From positions 1 to 32,182 of IMG/VR virus record IMGVR_UViG_3300042332_001537: 32,182 bases of DNA; one strand, given 5' to 3'. The first letter of the stretch is position 1, and the number at the start of each line of letters is the position of its first letter. Below are positions 15,607 through 22,534 of the stretch, one piece after another. The DNA is from a virus. The notes under the pieces were generated by a model that saw only the letters and a list, made by a program, of their open reading frames with translations, ran no database searches and had not been told where the DNA came from. The translations under genes and the position numbers were made by a program.

Positions 15607-15781
15607 TGTGAGGCGCCTCCATATAACTCCTTTCAATTAATGTCCTATAGTAAATAATTCTCTCAAATACCTCCCCAAGGCTATTCGCCTGTCCGCAATA
15701 ATCATCAATACCATCAGGTCCATCATACAATACCCATTCATAAGAATCGGTTTCAGATCTGTACTCAATTTTAATGTTCAT
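15596..15781 (-). CDS. Small protein of unknown function
   Basis: 61 residues from the ATG at 15781, whose ATGA overlaps the upstream stop. It begins MNIKIEYRSETDSYEWVLYD and ends YMEAPHNEN. A short beta-rich start is followed by a helix. No family recognised. Confidence 0.75.
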   Translation of the reverse strand: MNIKIEYRSETDSYEWVLYDGPDGIDDYCGQANSLGEVFERIIYYRTLIERSYMEAPHNEN

Positions 15782-16008
15782 TTTAATTCTGGCCAAGTAT
15801 GGCCCAAAAGGTCAATTGAAAGCCCAACTTTCCAAAAATAACAGAAGAAGCTAAGAATTTGATTTCCACCCATGCTTATCTGCCAATAGGGCCAGAGCGC
15901 GGGTTTAGTATCATAGCCAAAAGAAATTTGAATTAGAGTTCCCCAAGAAGTATGTAAAAATCCGAAAGAGTAATCGTCGGCCTTATTAAAGGTGAATAGT
16001 TTAATCAC
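15778..16008 (-). CDS. Small aromatic-rich protein, GTG start
   Basis: 76 residues beginning (GTG)IKLFTFNKADDYSFGFLH and including PALWPYWQISMGG. The GTG start forms a GTGA overlap with the stop of the preceding gene, the same coupling as its ATGA neighbours, so GTG is accepted. The hydrophobic segment ILSFFCYFWKVGLSI could be membrane-associated. Unknown function. Confidence 0.72.
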   Translation of the reverse strand: MIKLFTFNKADDYSFGFLHTSWGTLIQISFGYDTKPALWPYWQISMGGNQILSFFCYFWKVGLSIDLLGHTWPELK

Positions 16009-16352
16009 TGTAAAAGGTCCTCAAGATCATCAAAGAAATTTTCATCCAATGGAACACAGTCGTCCAGATTAATGTTTGCGGTCATTTCCATTAAATCCTC
16101 TAAAAATTCTTTAGGATAGGTGTCATCGTCATTCAAATCGTACCAGAAGGTTAAATAGCATTCTTCAAAAGGGTTATCCTCATCCTGAAGAGCATAATTC
16201 TTTTGATTTTCAGGAAACCATACAAGATCCATCCAGGTATGAAAATTATTATAAATGGATGTCCATCCGGTCTTCCGACAATGTTCAATCCAATAATTCC
16301 ACCAATTTAGTTTGGTCTTGTCTGTTGCTAAAATAGGTCTTGAGAATGTCAT
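16005..16352 (-). CDS. Small acidic protein of unknown function
   Basis: 115 residues. Trp-rich N-terminal half (LNWWNYWIEHCRKTGW) and very acidic C-terminus (LDDCVPLDENFFDDLEDLLQ). Coupled to the upstream LRV gene by ATGA. No family recognised. Confidence 0.8.
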   Translation of the reverse strand: MTFSRPILATDKTKLNWWNYWIEHCRKTGWTSIYNNFHTWMDLVWFPENQKNYALQDEDNPFEECYLTFWYDLNDDDTYPKEFLEDLMEMTANINLDDCVPLDENFFDDLEDLLQ

Positions 16353-16654
16353 AATGTTGGATGTTGTAGGTAGAACTCGTAGGCTCTTACAGTTTGAATG
16401 ATTTCTCTTGTTGAATTTGGGTTTCTTTCAACCCAATAGCGAACATTCCAATCCTTATCTCGGGCAAGGAGTGTTAGAGTTTCTAGTGGAGTGTTAAGAT
16501 TTTCTGCAACATAACAGCGAACAACAACATTCTCATCTCTGGCAAGAATTGATAGGATTTCTGGAGGTGTGTTGGGGTTTTGTGCAACTCTACAGCGAAC
16601 ATTCCAAACCTTATCTCGGGCAAGAATTGTTAGAGCTTCTAGTGAAGAAGTCAT
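16349..16654 (-). CDS. LRV-repeat protein, three repeats
   Basis: 101 residues built from 24-residue units of the form LTxLARDxxxxVRxxVAxNxNTPxE, the leucine-rich-repeat variant (LRV) pattern, which stacks like HEAT repeats and usually binds proteins. Units begin near residues 6, 30 and 54. The tail NSTREIIQTVRAYEFYLQHP is nearly the same as in the next gene up, so the two are recent duplicates. Coupled by ATGA at both ends. Confidence 0.87.
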   Translation of the reverse strand: MTSSLEALTILARDKVWNVRCRVAQNPNTPPEILSILARDENVVVRCYVAENLNTPLETLTLLARDKDWNVRYWVERNPNSTREIIQTVRAYEFYLQHPTL

Positions 16655-17109
16655 AATGTTGGATGCTCCTTATAAAACTCATAGGCTCTTACAGTTTGAA
16701 TGATTTCTCGGGTTGCGTTTGGGTTGTTTGCAACATTCCAGCGAACCCACAAATCTTCATCTTGGGCAAGAATTGTTAGAGTTTCTGGTGGTGTGTTGGA
16801 GTTTTGTGCAACACCACAGCGAACATTCTCATTCTCATCTTGGGCAAGAATTGTTAGGATTTCTGGTGGTGTGTTGGGGTTGTATGCAACACCGCTGCGA
16901 ACATCCCCATCCTCATCTCGGGCAAGAATTGTTAGGATTTCTGGTGGTGTGTTGGGGTTGCGTGCAACTCCACAGCGAACACCCCCATCCTTATCTCGGG
17001 CAAGAAGTGTTAGGATTTCGGGTGGTGTGTTGGGATTTCGGGCAACAGTCCAGCGAACAATAAAGCACTCATCTTGAGCAAGAATTGTTAGGTTTTCTGG
17101 GGGTGCCAT
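16651..17109 (-). CDS. LRV-repeat protein, five repeats
   Basis: 152 residues from the ATG at 17109 (the frame has an unlikely TTG two codons earlier). It has five 24-residue LRV units, for example LTLLARDKDGGVRCGVARNP, whose DNA forms near-identical 72-bp direct repeats. Such repeats can gain or lose units by slippage; the three-unit neighbour and the fragment at 28225 show this has happened. Probably a protein-binding scaffold; partner unknown. Confidence 0.88.
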   Translation of the reverse strand: MAPPENLTILAQDECFIVRWTVARNPNTPPEILTLLARDKDGGVRCGVARNPNTPPEILTILARDEDGDVRSGVAYNPNTPPEILTILAQDENENVRCGVAQNSNTPPETLTILAQDEDLWVRWNVANNPNATREIIQTVRAYEFYKEHPTL

Positions 17110-17111
17110 AA

Positions 17112-17315
17112 TCAATAAATGTAAATTGCATCAGTATCTCCATCTTTGTCGACTTCATGTGGCGCCAAGTCATTATCATAGAGGTTGACATTGAGTTCTA
17201 ACTTCACCATTTCAACATCCAAATTAGTAGTACAACCACCCCCATAGCCCCGAATTACTATCATAATATCATCGGGATATTCGCTCAAGGCTTCAATCAA
17301 TTCGGCTTTTGTCAT
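17112..17315 (-). CDS. Small protein, tandem paralogue of 17324
   Basis: 67 residues from the ATG at 17315, chosen because MTKAELIEALSEYPDDIMIV aligns residue for residue with the start of the gene at 17324. Both end with TDAIYI followed by an aromatic residue or His. IVIRGYGGGC and acidic turns suggest a small beta-rich domain common in phage hypotheticals. Function unknown. Confidence 0.82.
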   Translation of the reverse strand: MTKAELIEALSEYPDDIMIVIRGYGGGCTTNLDVEMVKLELNVNLYDNDLAPHEVDKDGDTDAIYIY

Positions 17316-17323
17316 TTGGGTAA

Positions 17324-17530
17324 TCAATGAATGTAAATTGCATCAGTGTATCCTTTATCATCCCTGTAGTAATCATATTCCACTAAAAGGTTTCCATTTA
17401 CTATAAAGTGGGTACTATTACTATTCAATTTAACTTCTTCGACACAAACATCACCATCATAGTCTCTTACAACTATTTTAATATCATCTGGAAATGGGCT
17501 CAAGGCTTCAATCAATTCTGCTTTTGTCAT
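17324..17530 (-). CDS. Small protein, tandem paralogue of 17112
   Basis: 68 residues beginning MTKAELIEALSPFPDDIKIV and ending GYTDAIYIH. A duplicate of the downstream gene. It has an ATGA overlap with the upstream 140-residue gene. Function unknown. Confidence 0.82.
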   Translation of the reverse strand: MTKAELIEALSPFPDDIKIVVRDYDGDVCVEEVKLNSNSTHFIVNGNLLVEYDYYRDDKGYTDAIYIH

Positions 17531-17949
17531 TTTGTATTACCATACTCAGATAGGAGTTTAGTGGCGAAGTCAATTATATTGGAACTAATGTTAGTGTCTT
17601 CGAGGAAAGGTGAGGCGTAACCATCATAACCCATATGATAACATAGCTCGGTTGATTCGGCCAGCTCCAGGATCTGCTTTTCAGATGGCATAGCTTTAAC
17701 TGGGATAGTGTACTGCTCAGACACCGCAACTTTTCTATCTTCGGTGAGGTACAGCTTCCGGTCTGCAAGCAACTGTAGAGTTACCCTACCAGCATCTAGG
17801 GGTAGCTCCGTGTCGGCAAAGTAGTCCGTGAGTTCTTGAATATATACTGGTTGAGATTTTCCTTTTAGGAACTCTATAACTGCGACAGATACCGTGTTAA
17901 AGTCTTCCTGAGTGGTTTTCCTAGGCTCGGCAACAAATTTGGATTTCAT
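17527..17949 (-). CDS. First gene of the 13-gene operon, unknown function
   Basis: 140 residues from the ATG at 17949. The frame runs back to 18030, but that stretch is the promoter element 17974-18018, so the inner start is chosen. KTTQEDFNTVSVAVIEFLKG, then PVYIQELTDYF and RVTLQLLADRKLYLTEDRKV, reads like a winged-helix DNA-binding fold (helix, helix, wing); this is a tentative fold guess. Acidic C-terminus. Confidence 0.8.
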   Translation of the reverse strand: MKSKFVAEPRKTTQEDFNTVSVAVIEFLKGKSQPVYIQELTDYFADTELPLDAGRVTLQLLADRKLYLTEDRKVAVSEQYTIPVKAMPSEKQILELAESTELCYHMGYDGYASPFLEDTNISSNIIDFATKLLSEYGNTK

Positions 17950-17973
17950 GGAGTGGTAGTTTAACCGTGTAGT

Positions 17974-18018
17974 ATTATGGAACAATTTCTGCATAATGGG
18001 AAAATGAGTGGACAGTTT
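17974..18018 (-). promoter_or_regulatory. Repeated 45-bp promoter, copy 1 (ACTGTCCACT-N27-CATAAT)
   Basis: -10 CATAAT at 17974-17979, 24 nt before the ATG at 17949. The box ACTGTCCACT is 27 nt further up. Nearly identical to copies at 18355 and 18667. Confidence 0.7.
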
Positions 18019-18079
18019 ACTGACCGGCAATCTGTTCAGATAATCTCTTAAGTTTAGCCTCAGTCCTGGCTTTTACTTT

Positions 18080-18331
18080 TCATAAACTTTCTATCCGTTG
18101 TGAATGTTCTGCGTCCGTTTCAATTCGCTCGTAGTATAGAGAAGTTCCGAGTCCTGATGGTCCACCATATCCTATGCCGATGTATTTAATTCCATCTGGA
18201 TCGGGTTTATCGGTAATGGGATCTCTTGGCGTTTGAGACCATTCCTTTAGCTGTTGAAGTCTTTTGATTATTTCGTCAAAGGTTCCTTCTAGATTATCAA
18301 TTTCAAGACCATACTCTATCTTTGTTAACAT
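18080..18331 (-). CDS. Small protein of unknown function
   Basis: 83 residues beginning MLTKIEYGLEIDNLEGTFDE; Gly-rich centre (IKYIGIGYGGPSGLGTSLYY). It sits alone between two copies of the 45-bp promoter. No family recognised. Confidence 0.78.
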   Translation of the reverse strand: MLTKIEYGLEIDNLEGTFDEIIKRLQQLKEWSQTPRDPITDKPDPDGIKYIGIGYGGPSGLGTSLYYERIETDAEHSQRIESL

Positions 18332-18354
18332 AGTAGTTTTTATAAGGCTTTCTT

Positions 18355-18399
18355 ATTATGAACCAATTTCTGCATAATGGGGAAATGAGTGGACAGTTT
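18355..18399 (-). promoter_or_regulatory. Repeated 45-bp promoter, copy 2
   Basis: -10 CATAAT at 18355-18360, 23 nt before the ATG at 18331; box ACTGTCCACT 27 nt upstream of it. Confidence 0.7.
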
Positions 18400-18400
18400 T

Positions 18401-18643
18401 TTAACTGGGCAACTCCTTGGAGCTAGTAATTTTAAATTCATGTATTGGATAAGTATCTAAGAATACATCGGGGAATGAACTACAAAACCCATCAATATCA
18501 TCTAAATCGGATTCTTCTTGAATAGCAAAGAACTCAACCGTAAAGGTAATTTCATACCTACGAGTCTTCTTTGATTCTATCGCTGCAATTTCACGTTTTA
18601 GTTGGCGTAATTCAGCACCACTAAGAGTTGATATGTCAATCAT
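18401..18643 (-). CDS. Small protein, paralogue of 15304
   Basis: 80 residues. The first 40 (MIDISTLSGAELRQLKREIA, then RRYEITFTVEFFA) match the gene at 15304; the C-termini differ. Helix-strand domain of unknown function, with its own promoter. Confidence 0.82.
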   Translation of the reverse strand: MIDISTLSGAELRQLKREIAAIESKKTRRYEITFTVEFFAIQEESDLDDIDGFCSSFPDVFLDTYPIHEFKITSSKELPS

Positions 18644-18666
18644 TTTATTTTTTATGAGGCTTTTTT

Positions 18667-18711
18667 ATTATGGACCAATTTTCAGATTAATGGAAAAATG
18701 GTGGACGGTTT
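18667..18711 (-). promoter_or_regulatory. Repeated 45-bp promoter, copy 3
   Basis: -10 CATAAT at 18667-18672, 23 nt before the ATG at 18643; the diverged box ACCGTCCACC lies 27 nt upstream. Confidence 0.65.
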
Positions 18712-18960
18712 TTTCTTTGGCCCCTTTGGGGAAATTTTTTTGGCGGGAAAATTTTTAATGGATGAGGGGTGTCTTAAAACATATGGGACCCATTGACTTT
18801 TTATTTAAAACGCACTTGGGGGAATGGGGGCGGTTCTTATCGCTAGGCCCAGAGGCCAGGCCCCAATGGACGGCTAGGCTACTGTCCCCAGTACGGGCAT
18901 ACTATAGTACAACTGTCCTATAAACCTTAAATATAACCAACTGCTCCAACTCTTAAACAT
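18712..18960. other. Gene-free stretch separating the operon from the early array
   Basis: No credible ORF. It holds a short C4-TTT-G4 hairpin followed by T-rich sequence (near 18720-18740), a GC-rich inverted repeat around GGCCCAGAGGCC (18846-18857) and the palindrome TACTATAGTA near 18900. No gene start is close enough to assign a promoter. Confidence 0.4.
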
Positions 18961-18985
18961 AAGAAAAGGCCCCCGATTGGAGGCC
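18961..18985 (-). terminator. Terminator of gene 18991
   Basis: GGCCTCC AATC GGGGGCC followed by TTTTCTT on the minus strand. Confidence 0.85.
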
Positions 18986-18990
18986 ATTAA

Positions 18991-19212
18991 CTATACTAAA
19001 CGGCGTCTTCTTAATTCATCGCCGAATGTACTGGCCTGGTCCGAATAATAACCCTCTCTTACGGGATTCCATCCCCTCATTGCTTGCTCAGCCTTGCGAC
19101 AATCTTGTGCCGCAAACAGTAATTGCTCATCGGTCATTTTCGATGCTTGTTCACTCCAACGGGCGAAGTCTTCGGCAGTAGCATAACCTTGTGTTGCTGA
19201 GAGGTAGGCCAT
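18991..19212 (-). CDS. Small conserved cyanophage protein
   Basis: 73 residues. MTDEQLLFAAQDCRKAEQAM, RGWNPVREGYYSDQ and DELRRRR are a pattern I recognise from small proteins of cyanophages. Mostly helical; function unknown. It follows gene 19283 and its terminator, and no clear promoter is seen between them, so it may be read by readthrough. Confidence 0.82.
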   Translation of the reverse strand: MAYLSATQGYATAEDFARWSEQASKMTDEQLLFAAQDCRKAEQAMRGWNPVREGYYSDQASTFGDELRRRRLV

Positions 19213-19242
19213 CTTAATGGGGGAGGATTGGGGTTGGAAGTG

Positions 19243-19270
19243 TAAGAAAAGGCCCCCATCTTAGAGGGCC
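19243..19270 (-). terminator. Terminator of gene 19283
   Basis: GGCCCTC TAAGAT GGGGGCC then TTTTCTTA. Confidence 0.82.
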
Positions 19271-19282
19271 CCTTAAGTATAA

Positions 19283-19507
19283 TCAGATCAGGGAAAGAAT
19301 CTCCGTCCCTCGCATATTCTTTATGACACGTTTCCGACGGCTAGAATCACGCCAACCGTCCGATGTAAAATATAGATAATCCCGGTGTTGGGAACAAACT
19401 ACACTATCTGAAGAATAATTCCATCCACCTACAACATTCCAGTCTGAAGTAAAGTTACCGCTGATAGCATTCTGGATGGCGGTCTGGATCTCAGTTTGGC
19501 TGAACAT
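19283..19507 (-). CDS. Small early protein, distantly like the 26480/28407 family
   Basis: 74 residues from the ATG at 19507. The frame extends to 19534, but those bases match the untranslated leader GGTCCCAAAGCA of neighbouring genes, so the inner Met is used. MFSQTEIQTAIQNAISGNFT and a later TSDGW segment resemble in layout the paralogues at 26480 and 28407 (AISSGQNF-SGNT, FDGGW), suggesting a diverged copy. Function unknown. Confidence 0.75.
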   Translation of the reverse strand: MFSQTEIQTAIQNAISGNFTSDWNVVGGWNYSSDSVVCSQHRDYLYFTSDGWRDSSRRKRVIKNMRGTEILSLI

Positions 19508-19534
19508 CGGTCTGGTTTGCTTTGGGACCATCAT

Positions 19535-19540
19535 ATCCTA
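19535..19540 (-). promoter_or_regulatory. -10-like TAGGAT before gene 19283
   Basis: TAGGAT, five bases before the GGTCCCAAAGCA leader, exactly where TATTCT stands in the other early promoters. No good -35. Confidence 0.45.
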
Positions 19541-19600
19541 CACCACCTAGGACCGGTTTAGGATGATTGATTCATTAGGATTGCTTATGTGCGTATAAGC

Positions 19601-19628
19601 ATAATTAAAGGCCCCCAATAAGGAGGCC
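19601..19628 (-). terminator. Terminator of gene 19641
   Basis: GGCCTCC TTATT GGGGGCC then TTTAATTAT. Confidence 0.8.
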
Positions 19629-19640
19629 ATTAAGTTTAAC

Positions 19641-19877
19641 TCACATATGTTGAATTTCAATATCAAGAGCTAAGGTAGAATTGGGCTGCTTAAGTCTAAT
19701 AATATCACCCATATCTTCACGCCGGCAAACTACACCAGTCCAACCCATAATTGACTTTGAGAGTCTAACAATTTGTATATCAGTTAGACAATCTGTTCTG
19801 ATAATCTCCTGCCTGTTATAACAGTCGTTAACACTGTTATCAATAAGGCCGACTTTTTCAACTATAATCTTAATCAT
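19641..19877 (-). CDS. Small early protein, paralogue of 27717
   Basis: 78 residues. IIRTDCLTDIQIVRLSKSIM, then GWTGVVCRREDMG, aligns with the gene at 27717 (ERQVIIKAKKAFGWSGIRCN). A strand-helix-strand unit with a conserved G-W-(S/T)-G turn and a Cys. Unknown function. SD-less leader. Confidence 0.82.
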   Translation of the reverse strand: MIKIIVEKVGLIDNSVNDCYNRQEIIRTDCLTDIQIVRLSKSIMGWTGVVCRREDMGDIIRLKQPNSTLALDIEIQHM

Positions 19878-19915
19878 GGCCGGGGTGTTGCTTTGGGACC
19901 TTCATATCCTACATC

Positions 19916-19921
19916 ATCGGA
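19916..19921 (-). promoter_or_regulatory. -10-like TAGGAT before gene 19641
   Basis: Same TAGGAT-N5-GGTCCCAAAGCA arrangement as at 19535. Confidence 0.45.
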
Positions 19922-20005
19922 TGCCCTACAACCGACCAACCATTGATGATCTTATCTTATGTGTCCGATAAGCAACGCTAATGTTCCAAACTGCTCCAAC
20001 CATGC

Positions 20006-20077
20006 TAGGATAGTTTCAAGAACAAAATAAGAGCGAACGACTCGCGTTTATAGAAAATGCCACGCTAATCCTGCTCT
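20006..20077 (+). ncRNA. Structured repeat element, copy 1
   Basis: -10-like TAGGAT at 20006; stem GCGA-ACGAC-TCGC at 20033-20045; core CCACGCTAATCCTGCTC. AAGAGC upstream can pair with GCTCTT downstream. Confidence 0.5.
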
Positions 20078-20100
20078 TAACTAATAATATAAAGATATAA

Positions 20101-20130
20101 GAAAAGGCCCCCCCCCCCCAATAAGGGGGC
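20101..20130 (-). terminator. Terminator of gene 20137, with a C12 run
   Basis: GCCCCC TTATT followed by a 12-base G run (minus strand) and TTTTC. The homopolymer at 20108-20119 is far longer than in sister terminators. Confidence 0.78.
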
Positions 20131-20136
20131 AATTAA

Positions 20137-20568
20137 CTATGCAAGATCGCTCACAACTTCTGTACCATCCAGATAATGTGGCACACCGGTAATATAGTCA
20201 ACTGGTTCAAAGTTTCCAACTACATCCCACGTCTCAGTGGTGAGATAATTCTTTAGGGCAAACTCCGCAAACTTCTTTGCACCTTCATTAGTCTTAAACT
20301 CACCAAAACAATAATTTAATTCATAACTACTGGAATGGACAGACGGAGTTTGTATAATTTTAGCAAATAGTAGCCCCAATTCTCTACCCTCACCCACTGT
20401 AAAGGATACCTCATAAACATAATCATCGTGAAAGGATGTTTTGATTATATCTGAGTAAATGCCGCCTACAGTCTGTTCATAATTGCCTAGCAGATTCCAG
20501 GCCAAAGTAACCACACTAGCTCTATATTCTGGTTTTAGAACGGTGAGATCCTGATTCAGATTGGCCAT
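20137..20568 (-). CDS. Early protein of unknown function
   Basis: 143 residues from the ATG at 20568. The longer frame to 20625 contains the promoter and leader, so it is rejected. MANLNQDLTVLKPEYRASVV is followed by a helix-rich middle; VYEVSFTVGEGRELGLLFAK is a strand-turn-helix. No family recognised. Confidence 0.8.
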   Translation of the reverse strand: MANLNQDLTVLKPEYRASVVTLAWNLLGNYEQTVGGIYSDIIKTSFHDDYVYEVSFTVGEGRELGLLFAKIIQTPSVHSSSYELNYCFGEFKTNEGAKKFAEFALKNYLTTETWDVVGNFEPVDYITGVPHYLDGTEVVSDLA

Positions 20569-20596
20569 TTGATCGGGGTTGCTTTGGGACTCTTTA

Positions 20597-20651
20597 AGAA
20601 TAAACCGGTTTGGCCAGTCTGTCAAGCCTTGACCGATAAGCGTTTCTTATC
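20597..20651 (-). promoter_or_regulatory. Class A promoter plus palindrome (gene 20137)
   Basis: -10 TATTCT at 20597-20602, spacer 17, -35 TTGACA at 20620-20625; GATAAG-N5-CTTATC at 20635-20651. Confidence 0.88.
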
Positions 20652-20664
20652 ACTTAATAAGCAT

Positions 20665-20688
20665 AAGAAAAGGCCCCCGAAGGAGCCT
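20665..20688 (-). terminator. Terminator of gene 20703
   Basis: AGGCTCC TTCG GGGGCCT then TTTCTTA. Confidence 0.82.
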
Positions 20689-20702
20689 CTTAAAATACTA
20701 AT

Positions 20703-21026
20703 TTATTCACCAAACCTTCTAGGATTTCTTTCTACAATATCGCCCCAACAGGATATAAAGATTCTTCCTGAACTGTGATCATAACATAGCGTTGGAATAT
20801 ATGTGTCGCCCATGTTTATATAAGTGATACCTTTACTTTCAAGAAAATCATCTTGTTTTGATTGAATATATTCTTTGCCATGTGCTCTTAGAAAGTTATT
20901 AACCTTACTCAACATCCTCCCTGGGGAATAACTTTCCTTCTCCATTATTTTTCTGATAGCTATTGCATCTTCTCTGCAATCTGCTAAAGATTCTTCAATG
21001 GTCTTGACAGATGGGAGGCGAACCAT
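20703..21026 (-). CDS. Early protein of unknown function
   Basis: 107 residues beginning MVRLPSVKTIEESLADCRED, helical to about 60, then ITYINMGDTYIPTLCYDHSS, which is beta-like. No family recognised. Leader GGTCCCAAAGCAACCCC directly before the ATG. Confidence 0.8.
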   Translation of the reverse strand: MVRLPSVKTIEESLADCREDAIAIRKIMEKESYSPGRMLSKVNNFLRAHGKEYIQSKQDDFLESKGITYINMGDTYIPTLCYDHSSGRIFISCWGDIVERNPRRFGE

Positions 21027-21052
21027 GGAAGGGGTTGCTTTGGGACCTTTTA

Positions 21053-21107
21053 AGAATATACTGGTTTGGCTGGTTTGTCAAGCCTTGACCGATAAGCGTT
21101 TCTTATC
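21053..21107 (-). promoter_or_regulatory. Class A promoter plus palindrome (gene 20703)
   Basis: TATTCT at 21053-21058, spacer 17, TTGACA at 21076-21081; palindrome 21091-21107. Confidence 0.88.
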
Positions 21108-21120
21108 ACCTAATAAGCAT

Positions 21121-21145
21121 AAGAAAAGGCCCCCCGAAGGAGCCT
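21121..21145 (-). terminator. Terminator of gene 21152
   Basis: AGGCTCC TTCG GGGGGCCT then TTTTCTT. Confidence 0.82.
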
Positions 21146-21151
21146 ATAAGA

Positions 21152-21448
21152 TTAGAAAGCTAGTATGGAGATACGTTGTATTTCGTTATGCTTTGCTGGA
21201 TTAAAGTCCAGGAAGTCAGTATCATGGAAATGATAAGTTTCCCCACAAACTTTAATCCATGTTGATTGACAGTTACTGTAACAAGTGTTGTAAACACGGC
21301 GCCATTGATCGCCAACTCTACCCCTTACCATAAAATTGGTGGGTATTTTGCTACCATATCCTGTTACAGACCGCCCGGATTTAGGCGCAGAAACTACTTT
21401 AACGTCAATTGTTGACGTTAATTCAGAGATGTATTTAATGGTGACCAT
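21152..21448 (-). CDS. Early protein of unknown function
   Basis: 98 residues beginning MVTIKYISELTSTIDVKVVS. RGRVGDQWRRVYNTCYSNCQ and ICV-like Cys pairs (Cys56, Cys60, Cys68) could hold a metal, but the spacing is not a standard zinc ribbon. Beta-rich. Unknown function. Confidence 0.78.
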   Translation of the reverse strand: MVTIKYISELTSTIDVKVVSAPKSGRSVTGYGSKIPTNFMVRGRVGDQWRRVYNTCYSNCQSTWIKVCGETYHFHDTDFLDFNPAKHNEIQRISILAF

Positions 21449-21474
21449 GGAAGGGGCTGCTTTGGGACTCTTTA

Positions 21475-21503
21475 AGAATATACTGGTTTGGCTGGTATGT
21501 CAA
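21475..21503 (-). promoter_or_regulatory. Class A promoter (gene 21152)
   Basis: TATTCT at 21475-21480, spacer 17, TTGACA at 21498-21503. Only a degraded palindrome upstream. Confidence 0.87.
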
Positions 21504-21539
21504 GCCATGACCCATAAGTGTTGCTAATGGTCCGAAGGC

Positions 21540-21630
21540 TTGACATACTACTAAGAATGGCCCATAATAAAGAAAATGAGACAGCGGGCGAACCGCATTT
21601 ATAGAAAATGCCACGCTAATCCTGCTTGTT
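21540..21630 (+). ncRNA. Structured repeat element, copy 2, with a full promoter
   Basis: Plus-strand TTGACA at 21540, spacer 17, CATAAT at 21563; then stem GCGG-GCGAA-CCGC at 21584-21596 and core CCACGCTAATCCTGCTT. Confidence 0.6.
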
Positions 21631-21643
21631 AATAAAAATATAC

Positions 21644-21673
21644 AAAAAAAAAAGAAGAGAACCGAATCCCTTC
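21644..21673 (-). terminator. Terminator of gene 21687
   Basis: Stem GAAGGGA/TTCTCTTC around TTCGG, followed by ten T on the minus strand. Confidence 0.8.
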
Positions 21674-21686
21674 TTATATCTTTATA

Positions 21687-21992
21687 TCAGTGCTTAGAAC
21701 TCCAGGCTATAATCTTATTGGCTGCTTCTTCAATTGATTTTGCATTACATTTACGAAACTTTTCTGTTTTTGATCTACTGAATTGTTCAATCTTGCCTGC
21801 TCCGATATGAAACATAGCATAACGGGAGTTATGATAAATCCCGTTAATCCATTGTTCCTTTGAATCTAACGAAACCTTGACGATTAGACTGGCTTTCTCT
21901 TCTCCACCTAGTGTGGAACTTTCCACATAATAATAAGGAAAGATTCCATTCAATAGATCAACCAATTTGGTCTTATCTTCGGTGGTGGTCAT
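21687..21992 (-). CDS. Early protein of unknown function
   Basis: 101 residues. KTKLVDLLNGIFPYYYVESS, then beta segments (SLIVKVSLDSKEQWINGIYH) and a C-terminal helix EEAANKIIAW. Likely one small alpha/beta domain. No family recognised. Leader ACAAACCACC before the ATG. Confidence 0.8.
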   Translation of the reverse strand: MTTTEDKTKLVDLLNGIFPYYYVESSTLGGEEKASLIVKVSLDSKEQWINGIYHNSRYAMFHIGAGKIEQFSRSKTEKFRKCNAKSIEEAANKIIAWSSKH

Positions 21993-22019
21993 GGTGGTTT
22001 GTGGGCTGGTGACTTTTTA

Positions 22020-22075
22020 AGAATATCAGGCTTGACAGTAGTTGTCAAGCCCCTGAATGATAAGCAGTTCTTATC
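22020..22075 (-). promoter_or_regulatory. Class A promoter plus palindrome (gene 21687)
   Basis: TATTCT at 22020-22025, spacer 17, TTGACA at 22043-22048; palindrome 22059-22075. GGCTTGACA-N5-TGTCAAGCC spans the spacer. Confidence 0.9.
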
Positions 22076-22091
22076 ATTGACAATCTATACC

Positions 22092-22286
22092 CTAGAAGCC
22101 TGGATTTAGATAATTTCCATTACGTGCATCGTAAACAATGATTAGTCTGCAAGCTAAATCTGATAATACTTGCTGACGATTACCAGTAACCCGGCAAAGG
22201 TTTTGATTACACCAGTTGCGGGCATCTTGCAGTGTGCGGGCTTGATGTAATGTTTCTTTAGTGTAGAAATTGCGAATAGTAAACAT
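22092..22286 (-). CDS. Small early protein of unknown function
   Basis: 64 residues: MFTIRNFYTKETLHQARTLQ, a helix with NWCNQNLCRV, and IIVYDARNGNYLNPGF at the end. A compact strand-helix-helix-strand unit. No family recognised. Confidence 0.8.
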   Translation of the reverse strand: MFTIRNFYTKETLHQARTLQDARNWCNQNLCRVTGNRQQVLSDLACRLIIVYDARNGNYLNPGF

Positions 22287-22316
22287 GTTGGCTCGGGGTT
22301 GCTTTGGGACTTTTTA

Positions 22317-22345
22317 AGAATATACCATCTACAAGGGTATGTCAA
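22317..22345 (-). promoter_or_regulatory. Class A promoter (gene 22092)
   Basis: TATTCT at 22317-22322, spacer 17, TTGACA at 22340-22345. Confidence 0.88.
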
Positions 22346-22381
22346 GCCTTGACTGATAAGCATTGCTGATGGTCCGAAGGC

Positions 22382-22475
22382 TTGACAAACCAACTTCACT
22401 GCTGCTATACTTTAAGAAAGAAAATAAGCGAACGACTCGCGTTTATAAAAAAGGCCACGCTAATCCTGCTCTTAA
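22382..22475 (+). ncRNA. Structured repeat element, copy 3, with a full promoter
   Basis: Plus-strand TTGACA at 22382, spacer 18, TATACT at 22406; stem GCGA-ACGAC-TCGC at 22428-22440; core CCACGCTAATCCTGCTC. Confidence 0.6.
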
Positions 22476-22492
22476 ATAAAAATATAAGAATA

Positions 22493-22519
22493 TAAGAAAA
22501 AGCCTCCAATTAAGGAGGC
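22493..22519 (-). terminator. Terminator of gene 22535
   Basis: GCCTCC TTAATT GGAGGC then TTTTTC. Confidence 0.88.
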
Positions 22520-22534
22520 ATAAGAATATGTTTA

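Noticed and set aside
16700-17077. Long plus-strand ORFs opposite the LRV gene
   Set aside because: They are mirror frames of the 72-bp repeats; the minus-strand proteins fit the LRV family.
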